64,000 nt of DNA. Source: Phycisphaerales bacterium Planc_01. GTDB taxonomy: Bacteria > Planctomycetota > Phycisphaerae > Sedimentisphaerales > Anaerobacaceae. Below are positions 45,439-55,105 of this stretch, piece by piece (within the stretch, counting starts at the first letter, position 1; the number at the start of each line of letters is the position of its first letter). The stretch covers positions 62,001 through 126,000 of the forward strand of contig LVBB01000109.1 in assembly GCA_001603075.1 (NCBI GenBank), in the 5' to 3' direction. A program made the translations under genes and the position numbers. The notes beneath the pieces were generated by a model. It made no database searches, was not told where the DNA came from, and saw only the letters and a program-made list of their open reading frames with translations.

Positions 45439-46386
45439 CCCCTCGCCACATTCTGAGGAGCCTGCCCCTCACCTCGGAACCATCGGCTCATCCGCGCACC
45501 CGGCTGTCTGCTGAACAGCTCCCTACCCATAACCGCCGTCGAACCAAACGGCCTACTACATACGGGATCGCCATCGGGGGCTACGCGGACACAACCCGGA
45601 TCTCGCAGACGGTACCAAGCTATCCCGGGGCATGCTCGTCCTTTTTCTCCCGTGCGGTTGTCTGCCACTACGAAGAACGATAACTCCCAAAGAAACCTCG
45701 TGATGAAGAACCCCAGCAATGGAACATGATGCACCGATGGAGACCCGAACAGCCTTGCAGCGATGGCAGGCCGCCACCCCTTTCACCCCCTAACATCCCC
45801 ATGAGTCTCTTTTCCATCGAACACCATCCGTTGTCAACAGAAATCAGCGGACAAAACTCGCCTTTTAATATGGAGACTCTGCGCGGAATAGAAAGCCTGG
45901 TCTTTGGACGGAATCCAGTTGGAGGACTGCGCCCCCGCCTCAAGCGCAAGGACAATATCGCACCGGGATCACAGCGAACGTGCACGAAGCCGCTGCCTCC
46001 CTGCCTCGATCGGCGGCACTGCCGTGGCGATCTCCTGACAGCGCTACGGCAAAATACGTAGTCACCACAATTGATGGGGGTGCCGGAACCGGATAATTGC
46101 TTCGCATGAGGGCCGCGAAACAGGATGCCTCCACCGGACGCACGGCAGGCGGCCATGAACGATGATGTCTCGAACGTGTGCCCGGCGTTGCATCCACATT
46201 CGAATGAATCGAAAGGCAGAGTCGTCGTGCGGTGCGGACCATTCCCACGGAAAGGCTCAGGCGATCCATGTGCGTTGCACGGCCACATCGCGCCCGGCCT
46301 GCGGCGCGCGGACACATGCGATTGTGATCGGCAGGGGAAGGGCCGATCGTAACAGGATAGAACGCCAATTTGCATGGAGGTGACTT
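45439..46386. other. Intergenic region between a sensor gene and the Cys-rich protein gene
   Basis: About 950 bp between divergent genes. A minus-strand TTGACA occurs in the AT-richer part near 45835 without a clear -10 box. A hairpin at 46326-46348 precedes the Cys-rich protein. Open frames in the region show no family resemblance; the long minus-strand frame through 45940-47082 is antisense to the Cys-rich gene and rejected. Confidence 0.45.
46326..46348 (+). promoter_or_regulatory. Hairpin upstream of the Cys-rich protein
   Basis: GATCGGC, loop AGGGGAAGG, GCCGATC: a perfect 7-bp stem 38 nt before the ATG at 46387. The purine-rich loop resembles a ribosome site. It could be an operator dyad or a 5'-UTR structure; no T-run follows. 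Confidence 0.4.
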
Positions 46387-46854
46387 ATGAAGAAGTACGG
46401 ATTGTTGTTTCTGTTGCTGCTCGGAATCAGCAGCACGGCATGGGGCTACTGCACCATCACCATCAACATCGACGAGATCACATGCGGCGAGGAGATCACA
46501 GGAAGTACATGGATTGAATGCTCCGGCACGTGCAGACAACCTCCCATCAAGACGCTGAAGACATATGTCAACGACAACGTTCTCTACGCTGACATCTATG
46601 TCGATTGCGAGTCCCCATGCGGCAGTTCTGTGGTCACCACGCAGGGGACGGTATTCGCCGAGGCGAAGTGCGGCTGGTACGTCGTCGTCGTTCGGGTCTG
46701 GTGCGACTACACCAACTGTAACTGCTTCCCCTACTGCTGGTATCCGGGGCCCGTTCTCTGCGGTGTGGCCGCGAAGTACTTCGCCGTCAACTGTGACGAC
46801 TGCGGTTTCTGCCCGTGCCGCTGCACGCCATGTCGTCCCTGCTGCCTCCGATAG
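46387..46854 (+). CDS. Small secreted cysteine-rich protein of unknown function
   Basis: 155 residues. A clear signal peptide (YGLLFLLLLGISSTAWG) precedes a mature part of about 135 residues with 20 cysteines, crowded at the end (CDDCGFCPCRCTPCRPCC). It has no recognised family. Such density suggests many disulfides or metal binding outside the cell. GGAGG lies 7 nt before the ATG. It is the only plus-strand gene between 9 kb and the end of the window, and sits between two sensor kinase genes, so one of them may regulate or sense through it; that is inference. The DNA fits expressed coding sequence, with a strong ribosome site and signal peptide. Confidence 0.8.
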   Translation: MKKYGLLFLLLLGISSTAWGYCTITINIDEITCGEEITGSTWIECSGTCRQPPIKTLKTYVNDNVLYADIYVDCESPCGSSVVTTQGTVFAEAKCGWYVVVVRVWCDYTNCNCFPYCWYPGPVLCGVAAKYFAVNCDDCGFCPCRCTPCRPCCLR

Positions 46855-47237
46855 GACTCGCGCCAACCCAATGCCAGCTCGACGGCGGCTGAAGAGTCGA
46901 TGAGTCCTCCGAATGAGAGTCTGCCATGAACGTGAGAGGAGGAGGTCCTTCCCCAACAGAGGAGGGTGACTCTTTTCATCCTGGCTCTCATGATCGGACA
47001 AGAATGGACAGGTGACAGGATCGATTGGCACGATCATGCCCGTTGTTGTCATCTCTTCTCCGAGATCCAGTGATGCACGCATGAAAAAGGAGGACCCGAG
47101 ACGGATCCTCCTTGCCTGCCTCGCTGTGTGTCAGACGGTATCGGTAGAACTTCGTGCAAGGACCGACCCGTCCGGCGAGGCAGTTGCCTGACTTGGTTGT
47201 GCCCAGAAACGCGACGTCCGGCTGCGAGGGAATGAGT
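46855..47237. other. Convergent intergenic region with a minus-strand terminator
   Basis: 383 bp between the Cys-rich gene (plus) and a histidine kinase gene (minus). The terminator at 47082-47113 serves the kinase gene. No gene is seen; the small open frames lack ribosome sites. Confidence 0.6.
47082..47113 (-). terminator. Rho-independent terminator of the histidine kinase gene
   Basis: On the minus strand AAGGAGGA pairs with TCCTCCTT across an 11-nt loop and is followed by TTTTT before CAT. It lies about 125 bp past the kinase stop codon. This is the best intrinsic terminator in the window. Confidence 0.65.
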
Positions 47238-48410
47238 TCAGCGGATGGGAAGAATCACACAGAACGTCGAACCCTGGTTGAGCCTGCTTTGCACGTACAC
47301 CTTGCCACCTGCATTAGAAACCATCCGCTCGACGATACAGAGGCCCAGCCCCGTACCCTCTGACGGCGGCTTGGTGGTGAAGAACGGCTGGAAGATCTTG
47401 TCCAGAATTTCGGCCGGCATACCGCCGCAGTCGTCCTCAAACCACAGGACCACCTGTCCCTCCGCAATCTGCCCTCGGATCACAAGAATGTGATCCTTCT
47501 CGCCGTCCGCCGCCTGGATCGCATTGTCGATCAGGGCAAAACATATCTGCTCGACACCCTTTTCCGAAACGATCATGGTGGGAAGGTCATCCAGCCCGTC
47601 TACACTCACAGAGACTCTTCTGGCTCGGGCCCGGCCTCTCAACAGGCCTATGATCCGTTTTATAACAACGCCAATATCCACGGGCCCGGAGACAGGCAAT
47701 GTCGAATGCCGCGCGTAGCAGCGAAAGCGTTTGACGATGGCAATCACGTCCTGCACCCCACTCTGGCACTGCTCCAAGGCTTCCAGAACCGTTTGAGGGC
47801 ACTTCGACACATCGAGTCTCGCCAGGGCATCGTCCAACGAGAGCTTCACCACGGTCAGAGGTTGCATCATTTCATGCGCCACGGTGGCGCTCAGGGTGCC
47901 GACAGAAGCGAGGCGTTCGGCGCGACACATTCTTTGTCGATAGGCCTCCACTTCCTGCTGTGTCTTCTTCCAATCCGTGATGTCTCGGAAGAGCCCCATG
48001 AGATAGGTCTTCCCCGAGAGGGTGATCGGAAACGCATTGATATCCGCATAGAGGATGCTTCCATCCTTCCGCCGGACCGGTATGTCACGAGATAGAGATT
48101 GCTCCAGTCTCACCTGTCTCTCAAATTCCGTCAGTACAAAGGGAAGGTGCTCCGCCGGATGAATATCGGCAACACTCATCTGTCGGATCTCGTCAGTGTC
48201 GTAGCCCAGCATCCGGCAGAAGATCCGATTGGCCAGATGGAGTTGCTTGCTGTCCACCTCCGCCAGAACCACCCCATCGACGATGTGTTCGAAAATCGTT
48301 CGGAAGTGACGATCGGGCTTATCGATCGTGAACCCCGAGAAGGTATCCTTTCCGAACAATTGACTCCATGCATCTTTCGGATCGTCCACGACGAATCTCA
48401 TAGGCAGCAT
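47238..48410 (-). CDS. PAS-domain histidine kinase (orphan)
   Basis: 390 residues. A PAS domain (about 35-155; DGVVLAEVDSKQLHLANRIF, DITDWKKTQ) is followed by the HisKA box GTLSATVAHEMMQPL with the phosphoacceptor His, and the HATPase domain with DNAIQAADG, WFEDDCGGMP and GTGLGLCIVERM. No membrane segments, so it senses a cytoplasmic signal. There is no adjacent response regulator other than the FixJ-type one 3 kb away, which could be its partner if the nearer kinase-like protein is inactive. An alternative ATG lies at 48401. Confidence 0.9.
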   Translation of the reverse strand: MLPMRFVVDDPKDAWSQLFGKDTFSGFTIDKPDRHFRTIFEHIVDGVVLAEVDSKQLHLANRIFCRMLGYDTDEIRQMSVADIHPAEHLPFVLTEFERQVRLEQSLSRDIPVRRKDGSILYADINAFPITLSGKTYLMGLFRDITDWKKTQQEVEAYRQRMCRAERLASVGTLSATVAHEMMQPLTVVKLSLDDALARLDVSKCPQTVLEALEQCQSGVQDVIAIVKRFRCYARHSTLPVSGPVDIGVVIKRIIGLLRGRARARRVSVSVDGLDDLPTMIVSEKGVEQICFALIDNAIQAADGEKDHILVIRGQIAEGQVVLWFEDDCGGMPAEILDKIFQPFFTTKPPSEGTGLGLCIVERMVSNAGGKVYVQSRLNQGSTFCVILPIR

Positions 48411-48600
48411 TCCCGCCGGCGTCTCGGCAGATCAAGGGCGGACGACGATTCACAGCACTTCAACAGCCAACGATGGTCCTTGGTTTTCAGTCTCCGACGC
48501 ACAGAGGCATCGCAAGCAGGACCGCGATGGAAACGAACAGATATGGCCCGTCCGGCAATCGTCCTCTGAAGGTGATCGGCGCGGGTGTCACCCGTCGGAT

Positions 48601-50238
48601 TCAATCGAAGGCAGCAGGCAAGGTCTCGCCGACGGTTCCATCCGGCATCTGCGGCACGTCTGCAGAATCCGGTCTGCCGATGATGAATTCACCAAACTCT
48701 GTGATGTCGGCGCAGAGCTTGCCGCCGGTCGGATCGTACCACGTTGACAACAGCCTGAAGGGACCGGACTTCTGCGAGCCGCGATGATAGATGGCCAGAG
48801 TCTCGGGAACTCTCAGACCGAAGCTTGCGATGTCCAGCGATATCCGGGCGTCAATCGTAATGATCCCGTTGGCGCCGATCTGAATGCGAACGGGGACAAC
48901 CAGCGGAGCTCGTCCTTCGAATGTCGGATAGAGCGGAGCCAACGGTGTGCGCACGACGCCCATGACATTGTAGCCGGTGCCGGTGAAGCTGTTGACCCGG
49001 ACGGTGACACCGGTGTCGCTTCCACCACGTCTGAACTCATTGTCCCCGACACCGACATACTGTTTGGTCACACCGATACCGGATATGTCTGCCGGCAGAG
49101 GAAAACGATACGCCCGATAGCTTTCGACGGCAGGATTGTCGAAGAACAGCTCGAAGACCTTCTGTCCGTCCGGTGTGACTTCCGTGCAGACCGGACTATG
49201 GCGGCCGTCATCGACGCCCCAACCGATGAAGGTGTTGCCGTTGGCCAGCCGCTGGGCGCCGCCCCCATACCAGCCGAAAATCGGCGGATCGGGGACGTAC
49301 GACCACACGTGCTCGGCGATCCTGTTCTCTTCATCCAAGCGGTACTCGTGGACCCGAGAGGAACGCATTCCCAAACGGTCGGCGTTGTCGTAGAAGAGGA
49401 CATTACCACTGTCCAGGCGATGAAACGCGTGTCCGCCGAAATGGCCCACCGCCTCTTGGGGATCCACGCCGACGAAGGAGAACTCGTTTTCGTCGCCACC
49501 CAGGTGCCACAGGAACCGGCCCGTGCGGCGGCTGATCTTTTTGACCGAACCCAGCGTGACAATGAGAAGGTGACCGTCCGCATCCATGCCGACGGCATTC
49601 AAGGGGAACTCATAGATGGCGGCCTCGGAGTCCTTGGCCCCCGAGACACAGTGATCGAGACCATAGTGGTCCCATGTGCACCATTGAAAGACCACATGGC
49701 GGTCGGCGTCCAGCTCCTGGACAATCCCGCCGCGAATGAGTGCGTTGGAGCTGGGGTCCGGGACCGCCTCGGTCAGGTGATAGCCAAACAGCAGGGCATG
49801 GCCATTGGGAAGCCACTGAAAGTCATGGGCGTCGGCGATGTACCCGTCTGCCATCTGGAAGCTATCGATCAGGGAAAATTCCCGATCCATCACCAAGTGG
49901 ACGGCGTTGCCTCCATCGGCACAGGCGTGGTGCTCGAGAAGCTGAGCGTAGGTCAACAAACCGTTTGGCTGCATCTTGAAATCAAAGGCGCCGTAATCCG
50001 CTGATTCCTTGTACCAGACCGGCGCGCCTCCGTTGTCAAGGATCATGAGGTACAGACCGGCCCCTTCGACTTCGCCGGCTGCAGCGAGATAGATATACCC
50101 CTCGCCGAGGGCGTTCGCATCGTAGACACAGGCCGTGACGGCCGGAAAGTCTGCCGGAAGGGCCGAGTCGGCCCTTTGAGCACAGACACCACTCAGAACC
50201 CACAGAAAGACGCCAAGAACTGAAACCGTGCGTGCCAT
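48601..50238 (-). CDS. Secreted arylsulfotransferase (ASST)-like protein
   Basis: 545 residues with a signal peptide (VLGVFLWVLSGVCA). Propeller-like repeats match the arylsulfotransferase family: DAHDFQWLPNGHALLFGYHL, GGHAFHRLDSGNVLFYDN, GAQRLANGNTFIGWG. ASSTs move sulfate between phenolic donors and acceptors outside the cytoplasm, with conserved His residues at the propeller centre; here DAHDFQ and GGHAFHR are candidates. The C-terminal 120 residues form an extra beta domain. Its place between regulators and EPS modification genes suggests a substrate on the polysaccharide, but many family members are uncharacterised. AAAGGA lies 7 nt upstream. Confidence 0.75.
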   Translation of the reverse strand: MARTVSVLGVFLWVLSGVCAQRADSALPADFPAVTACVYDANALGEGYIYLAAAGEVEGAGLYLMILDNGGAPVWYKESADYGAFDFKMQPNGLLTYAQLLEHHACADGGNAVHLVMDREFSLIDSFQMADGYIADAHDFQWLPNGHALLFGYHLTEAVPDPSSNALIRGGIVQELDADRHVVFQWCTWDHYGLDHCVSGAKDSEAAIYEFPLNAVGMDADGHLLIVTLGSVKKISRRTGRFLWHLGGDENEFSFVGVDPQEAVGHFGGHAFHRLDSGNVLFYDNADRLGMRSSRVHEYRLDEENRIAEHVWSYVPDPPIFGWYGGGAQRLANGNTFIGWGVDDGRHSPVCTEVTPDGQKVFELFFDNPAVESYRAYRFPLPADISGIGVTKQYVGVGDNEFRRGGSDTGVTVRVNSFTGTGYNVMGVVRTPLAPLYPTFEGRAPLVVPVRIQIGANGIITIDARISLDIASFGLRVPETLAIYHRGSQKSGPFRLLSTWYDPTGGKLCADITEFGEFIIGRPDSADVPQMPDGTVGETLPAAFD

Positions 50239-50270
50239 AATCCGTTCCTTTCCCGCCGCATCCGATACCG

Positions 50271-50282
50271 GGCGGGCCCGCC
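50271..50282. repeat. 12-bp perfect palindrome upstream of an ASST-like gene
   Basis: GGCGGGCCCGCC, 33 bp before the ATG at 50238 on the minus strand. It could be an operator; in such GC-rich DNA chance is also possible. Confidence 0.25.
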
Positions 50283-50388
50283 GCACAATCGTTGCGGCCG
50301 AGGCCAGCCGAGGGACACCCCGCCCCCCCCACCAGGCAGTCGGGATGTCCCCTGGATCTGGCGATGACGAAGGAGTGATTGAAGAATG

Positions 50389-51930
50389 CTATCCTTCCGG
50401 GACCCAGCTACGCGGAATCCGATAGGCACGATAGATATTGGTGCTGCCGAATTGGCCGGCCTCCGGATTGACTGGCCCGAGATGAGGCGAGATGTACTCC
50501 CAGACGATCTCCTTCTCCGCTGTCACCTCAAAGATGCGCCCGTTGCTTCCCTGGCAGATCAGGGTATTGCCGTTGGCCAGGCGCTGGGCGCCGCTGATGA
50601 ATGGACTGAAGAAACTCGCCTCGACGCAGTTTCCCTGGTCGTCGTACCGCGCCATGGGATTGGCATACTCCCACACGACCTCCAACGTGACCGGGTCGAA
50701 TTCGAGAATGCGCGAGTACTCCCGCAGTCGGTTGTTGGCCGTTGGAGACAAGCCGGGCATCAACGGACCATAACCTGCATTTCCACCGTTGTCGTACACA
50801 AGGATGTTCCCGGCGCCGGGCAACCCCTGCGGGATCATGTGTACGTGGTGCTGGCCGATGATCTGCCCAAGTTTGTGCTCCGGCCGGCCGTAGGAGTAAT
50901 CAGGCCCCACCCGCCAGATGACATCGCCGGAAGCCCATTGGCCCTCGGGATGGTCATGCCGAGCAATGATCCCAAGAATGTTGCTGCTGCGGCAGTCGAA
51001 AATGACATTGTCCGGATGGAAGCGAAGGTCGCTGGCATCGTACCATTTGTTCGGCCCCAGATACGAGGCGGCGTTGAAATGATGGTAGTCCGAGCCACCG
51101 TTGGGGTCGAAGCCGGAGAATGTTTCGTAGACGGCCTCCCGAGCGGCGTCACAGAACCCCATCTGGTCATAGTACTCCCAGGCATGCCACTGCCAGGTGA
51201 GGTTCCCTTCCCAATCGACCTCATACAGAGCGTCGTCGTGCAAGAGATGCCTGCTGATGTGCTTGGTCTGCTCGACGGGTGGATGGTAATTGGACAACAT
51301 CAGCGTCTTACCCCCGGTAGCCATCGGCTCCAGTCCGGGAGCATAGTATCCCACGGGGCTTCCTTGTCTCTGGAAATCGTGGTGGCATCCGAACAGTTCC
51401 TCTGCCCCGGGGCTGCGGGGCTGGCCGCGCCATTCCCAGACCTTGTCCCCGTTCCAGTCGAGTTGCACGAGCGGACAGGTCTGCCCGCCGGAGGAACCCA
51501 GAAAGCCCTCCTGGCCGATGATGTAGCCCCCCGGAAGAATCTTCGACGGCGTGCTGGTCAGCGGCCACGCGTTGATCACGTTGCCCTCCATGTCGATCAG
51601 GATCGCCGGGTTGTTGACGCCGGTGTCCGGATCGATATACCCTCCCATGGTGCACAGCAGGGTGTAACCGTCCCATGCCTTGTCCATATCGTACCGGACA
51701 ACACCCGTCACAGGAGTCTCCTCGTCGTTGCGCATGCCGCGGGCCCACATTCCCCGAGTGACGGCGCCGTGGATCTGCGTCAAAGTGGCCTGCAGAGCCT
51801 CTGCCTGTTCCGAACTGATCATCTCCGTGATGTCACCACCGCACCAGAAGAACTCCTGCGCCGCAAGCACACCCGGCACCAGGAACACTGCCAGAAACAA
51901 TCCAATCATAATGTGAAGTTTCGGTTTCAT
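50389..51930 (-). CDS. Secreted arylsulfotransferase-like protein, tandem paralog A
   Basis: 513 residues with a signal peptide (IMIGLFLAVFLVPGVLA). It shares with the next gene CGGD/HGVDI near the mature start, WDGYTLL, ARHDHPEGQW, GQHHVHMIPQGLPGAGNI, VYDNGGNAGYG and ANGNTLI. The HxxHMIP histidines lie where the ASST catalytic histidine is expected. It probably sits in the periplasm as a propeller. AAGGAG lies 8 nt before the ATG. With its paralog 140 bp upstream it forms a tandem duplication. Confidence 0.75.
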   Translation of the reverse strand: MKPKLHIMIGLFLAVFLVPGVLAAQEFFWCGGDITEMISSEQAEALQATLTQIHGAVTRGMWARGMRNDEETPVTGVVRYDMDKAWDGYTLLCTMGGYIDPDTGVNNPAILIDMEGNVINAWPLTSTPSKILPGGYIIGQEGFLGSSGGQTCPLVQLDWNGDKVWEWRGQPRSPGAEELFGCHHDFQRQGSPVGYYAPGLEPMATGGKTLMLSNYHPPVEQTKHISRHLLHDDALYEVDWEGNLTWQWHAWEYYDQMGFCDAAREAVYETFSGFDPNGGSDYHHFNAASYLGPNKWYDASDLRFHPDNVIFDCRSSNILGIIARHDHPEGQWASGDVIWRVGPDYSYGRPEHKLGQIIGQHHVHMIPQGLPGAGNILVYDNGGNAGYGPLMPGLSPTANNRLREYSRILEFDPVTLEVVWEYANPMARYDDQGNCVEASFFSPFISGAQRLANGNTLICQGSNGRIFEVTAEKEIVWEYISPHLGPVNPEAGQFGSTNIYRAYRIPRSWVPEG

Positions 51931-52070
51931 ACTCACTTCTCCTTTTCCTGCAGACATCCCGGGGCCAGTGGCTTGCACATGTCACATGGTGTCTGATTCT
52001 CGGTGGCACACAGATCATCGCAACCCGAGGCGACTGGAATGCCTTGATTTGATCGCAGTACGCGGCAGTA

Positions 52071-53621
52071 TCACTTCGTGGTTCCTTCGGGAGCCCACTC
52101 GTATGGAACGCGGTACGCGCGGTAGATGGCGACGCCCATGAAGGCCTCGGCATCAAACCATGTGGGGACATACTCCCAGACGACCTCACCGGACGCGGTC
52201 ACCTCAAAGACGCGTCCCACGTCCGACTCGGTGATGAGGGTGTTCCCATTGGGGAGACGCTGCATCCCCGACATCAGATTGCTGAAGAAGAGCTTCTCGT
52301 CGCCAAGGATTCTACCGTCGCCGTCGCGGTCCTCGGACAGCTTCGGCTGCTTGTACTCCCAAACGACCTGTTTGGTCGTGGGATCGATCTCAAGGACCCG
52401 GCTGAACAGCCGAAACGTATTGGGCCACGAGCCGAGAGCATTGCCCTCCGCATCCCTCAAGCCCTGGATGAGCGCCCCGTAGCCCGCCGCTCCGCCGTTG
52501 TCGAAGATCAGCATGTTGCCTTCGCCGGGCAGGCCGCGAGGGATCATGTGCGCCTGGTGCTGGCCGATGATCTGACCCACTCTGTAATTGTCGCTGGCTG
52601 TGGAATAGTCCGGACCAAGCTTCCAGATGACATCCCCCTGCTTCCATTGGCCCTCCGGGTGGTCGTGCCTGGCGATGACGATCGTGATGTTCAGCGAGCG
52701 GAAGTCGGCGATGATGTTGTCGGGGTGAAAGCGCAGATCCCCCGCATCGTACCACTTGTTCGGCCCACACCAGGCGACGGCGTTCCCGTGCGACCAGTCC
52801 TCCGGCAGCATGTCCGCCATGAAATCAGGGCCCTCGTAGTTGCGTCCCAGATCGAGGCCGGCTCTGGCCCACTCACAGAGTCCGAGCTGTTCGAAATGCT
52901 TCCAGCATTCCCAGCGGAACAACTCGTTCCCGTTCCAGTCCAGTTCCCGGATCATATCGTCCTTGATGAACTTCCTGGAGATGTGTTTCGTCTCATCCGG
53001 GTCGGGGCGGGTGCTCTCGAGAACGAGTACCTTTGCGCCCTCAAGCATCGGCTCAGCTCCCGGCGCGTAGTAGCCGCATGGACTGCCTTCGCGCTCGTGG
53101 TCATGGTGCATGTTCGTGTCCCACTGCTTGACAACCTCGCCGTCCCAGCTCAACTGCGTCACCCTGCCGCCCCCGGGCGTCATGGCCTCCGGATCGACCG
53201 AACTGCCCGCAATGCATCCGCCCGGCAACGGCTTTGCGGCGGAAAGGTATCCCGCCCCCGGGAAGGTCCACTCGTTGACGATGTTGCCCCTCATGTCGAT
53301 CAGGACGTTGTTGCCGTTCTTCTCCGTGCCCGTGGGCGTGAAGCAGTTCAGCAGCGTGTACCCGTCCCAGGTCTTGTCGGGCTTGTAGATCCGCAGGCCT
53401 CGTTGGCCCTCGTCGACCATATCGCCCGTCGGGAAGCCCGTCGGCGTGGGTGCCAGATCGGTCATTCCTGTCTGTATGGCATTGTGGATGGCCTCCATAT
53501 CCTCACCGAAGACACCGGCGTCCGCGATGTCGACGCCGTGCCAGAAGGTCTGCGCGCAGGCTGGCGACGACAGAAGACCTGCAATCCACAAGATGCTCAC
53601 TGTATACGTTGCCCTTTTCAT
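52071..53621 (-). CDS. Secreted arylsulfotransferase-like protein, tandem paralog B
   Basis: 516 residues, with a signal peptide (SILWIAGLLSSPACA). The propeller motifs ARHDHPEGQWKQGDVIW, GQHQAHMIPRGLPGEGNM and NGGAAGYGALI parallel paralog A. A short DRDGDGRILGDEK segment near residue 435 resembles a calcium-binding EF-hand/dockerin loop not seen in the sister protein. AGGAG lies 9 nt upstream. The gap of 343 bp to the deacetylase gene implies its own promoter or an unlinked unit. Confidence 0.75.
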   Translation of the reverse strand: MKRATYTVSILWIAGLLSSPACAQTFWHGVDIADAGVFGEDMEAIHNAIQTGMTDLAPTPTGFPTGDMVDEGQRGLRIYKPDKTWDGYTLLNCFTPTGTEKNGNNVLIDMRGNIVNEWTFPGAGYLSAAKPLPGGCIAGSSVDPEAMTPGGGRVTQLSWDGEVVKQWDTNMHHDHEREGSPCGYYAPGAEPMLEGAKVLVLESTRPDPDETKHISRKFIKDDMIRELDWNGNELFRWECWKHFEQLGLCEWARAGLDLGRNYEGPDFMADMLPEDWSHGNAVAWCGPNKWYDAGDLRFHPDNIIADFRSLNITIVIARHDHPEGQWKQGDVIWKLGPDYSTASDNYRVGQIIGQHQAHMIPRGLPGEGNMLIFDNGGAAGYGALIQGLRDAEGNALGSWPNTFRLFSRVLEIDPTTKQVVWEYKQPKLSEDRDGDGRILGDEKLFFSNLMSGMQRLPNGNTLITESDVGRVFEVTASGEVVWEYVPTWFDAEAFMGVAIYRAYRVPYEWAPEGTTK

Positions 53622-53964
53622 GGTTCTTTCTCCTGTCCTGATTGCCTCTCATTGTCACATCCTGAGGACTGCCGTCACCTCCGCCATAGAGCAGCCAAAG
53701 CCCTCAACGACCTTTGCACACATGGCGATACGGTCGTGTGCATGTCCACTCGATTAGCCCATGGGCTCCATACCTCCTTTCCACCGAAGAGCGACGTCCT
53801 CCTCTCTGGTGGTCCTGGTGGGTGCGATGGACGACAGCATCTGCATATGTCCTCGATATCCATCGGGACACGTCAAGCGGCACTCCCGGATGGGTATTCA
53901 CACGTTCAAACACGTATCCTGCCAGTGGAATGGATCAATCCAATAGGAGGAGGAGATGATGGTG
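53622..53964. other. Intergenic region upstream of the ASST-like genes
   Basis: 343 bp. Only the ribosome site of the gene at 53621 is evident. A 62-codon minus-strand frame has no ribosome site or resemblance to known proteins. No hairpin with a T-run and no clear promoter were found. Confidence 0.4.
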
Positions 53965-54936
53965 TCACAGGACGGCTTCTTGCTCCAGAGTTACCGACTC
54001 ACCTGCCACACCGACCGAGGTCCCTGCGTGACCCATCCGCTCACGTGACATGCCGCCTGCCACCGGCTGCCAGTTGGCCTCCTCTTGCATGTGTGCGGCG
54101 ATGGCTCTCATCGTCGTGAATGTGCAGTGCCTGCAAAGCCATCGCAGCTTCGGCATTGTGCTGCTGAGATTGACATAGCATTTGAACCTTCGCTTCAGCG
54201 CCAGCGGAAGCCGAGGATGACCGGGGTCGATCTCGCGAGGATGCACATACACAGTCAATGGCCGACCCTCCCTGTGCAGTTGCTCCACACCCCACCGAAT
54301 CAGAGGCAGGGGCGTGATCCGCAGGTACCCACCCCCGAACAGGCACACCCGATGGCCCAGCACGCGCACCGTTGACACAGGAATCTCCACCAGCCGATTG
54401 TGTCGTGTTCTCATGACGTGTGGCCCGGGTTCGGCCTGACGCAGGCCGCCGTGACCGTGGTTCGCGGGAAACACACTGGCGTCGTATTCATAGCCGGCCT
54501 CTGCCACAACATCGAACACCCATCGGTTATCCTCCCTGACGCAGAATCCGGGAGATCGGAAACCCACGACCTCCTGACCGATGCAGTCCTCCAGAATCAT
54601 CCTGGCCCGAACAATATCGTCAGCAAACGCGCGGCGTCCCACGCGATAGGCAAGAACGTGGGCATATCCATGTGACGCGATCTCGTGTCCCGCCTGCCAG
54701 CAGCGTCGAACGACATGAGGCATGCGCTCCGCCATCCAGCCCAGACAGAAGAAGGTCGCTTTGGCATCGTGCTCGGCAAGTAGCTCAAGGATCCGATCGA
54801 CGTTCTTCTCCGCCTGAAGGGGCAGTTGGGGCCAGTCGTCGATGCCCGGGACCCTCTCGCTGTCGAGAATATGGAACCAATCCTCCAGTTCGCAACTGAA
54901 AGCGTCTGTGGGAATTGCCTGGTCGGGCGTTTCCAT
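53965..54936 (-). CDS. XrtA-type polysaccharide deacetylase (DUF3473)
   Basis: 323 residues. NodB domain start AFSCELEDWFHI with the metal-binding acids, then HEIASHGYAHVLAYRV with the paired histidines, VGFRSPGFCVRED and YDASVFP, and the C-terminal DUF3473 part (LFGGGYLRITPLPLIRWGVE, YVHPREIDPGHPRL). This deacetylase subfamily occurs in exosortase A/PEP-CTERM EPS loci and N-deacetylates the EPS or its intermediate. AAAGGAG lies 6 nt before the ATG. It has no signal peptide, as usual for the subfamily. Confidence 0.88.
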   Translation of the reverse strand: METPDQAIPTDAFSCELEDWFHILDSERVPGIDDWPQLPLQAEKNVDRILELLAEHDAKATFFCLGWMAERMPHVVRRCWQAGHEIASHGYAHVLAYRVGRRAFADDIVRARMILEDCIGQEVVGFRSPGFCVREDNRWVFDVVAEAGYEYDASVFPANHGHGGLRQAEPGPHVMRTRHNRLVEIPVSTVRVLGHRVCLFGGGYLRITPLPLIRWGVEQLHREGRPLTVYVHPREIDPGHPRLPLALKRRFKCYVNLSSTMPKLRWLCRHCTFTTMRAIAAHMQEEANWQPVAGGMSRERMGHAGTSVGVAGESVTLEQEAVL

Positions 54937-55105
54937 ACTGGTCTCCTTTCCTCGGGCCTGATCCTCATGCCGACCGCATGCCTGCACTCTCGGCAAGACA
55001 CAAGGATGGCTCCGGCAGAGCACGTGACAACCGCAGCCGTGGCAGGAGAGGGACGACAGGCCACCTCTCCTTTGGAGAAATCCGGCCTCGGCCGAGCAAC
55101 CGGAT

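Noticed and set aside
45940-47082. 380-codon minus-strand open frame
   Set aside because: Antisense to the Cys-rich secreted protein, which has a signal peptide and ribosome site; the minus frame has no recognisable domain.
53675-53863. 62-codon minus-strand open frame in the gap before the ASST-like genes
   Set aside because: No ribosome site, no signal or domain, and Arg/Pro-rich composition.
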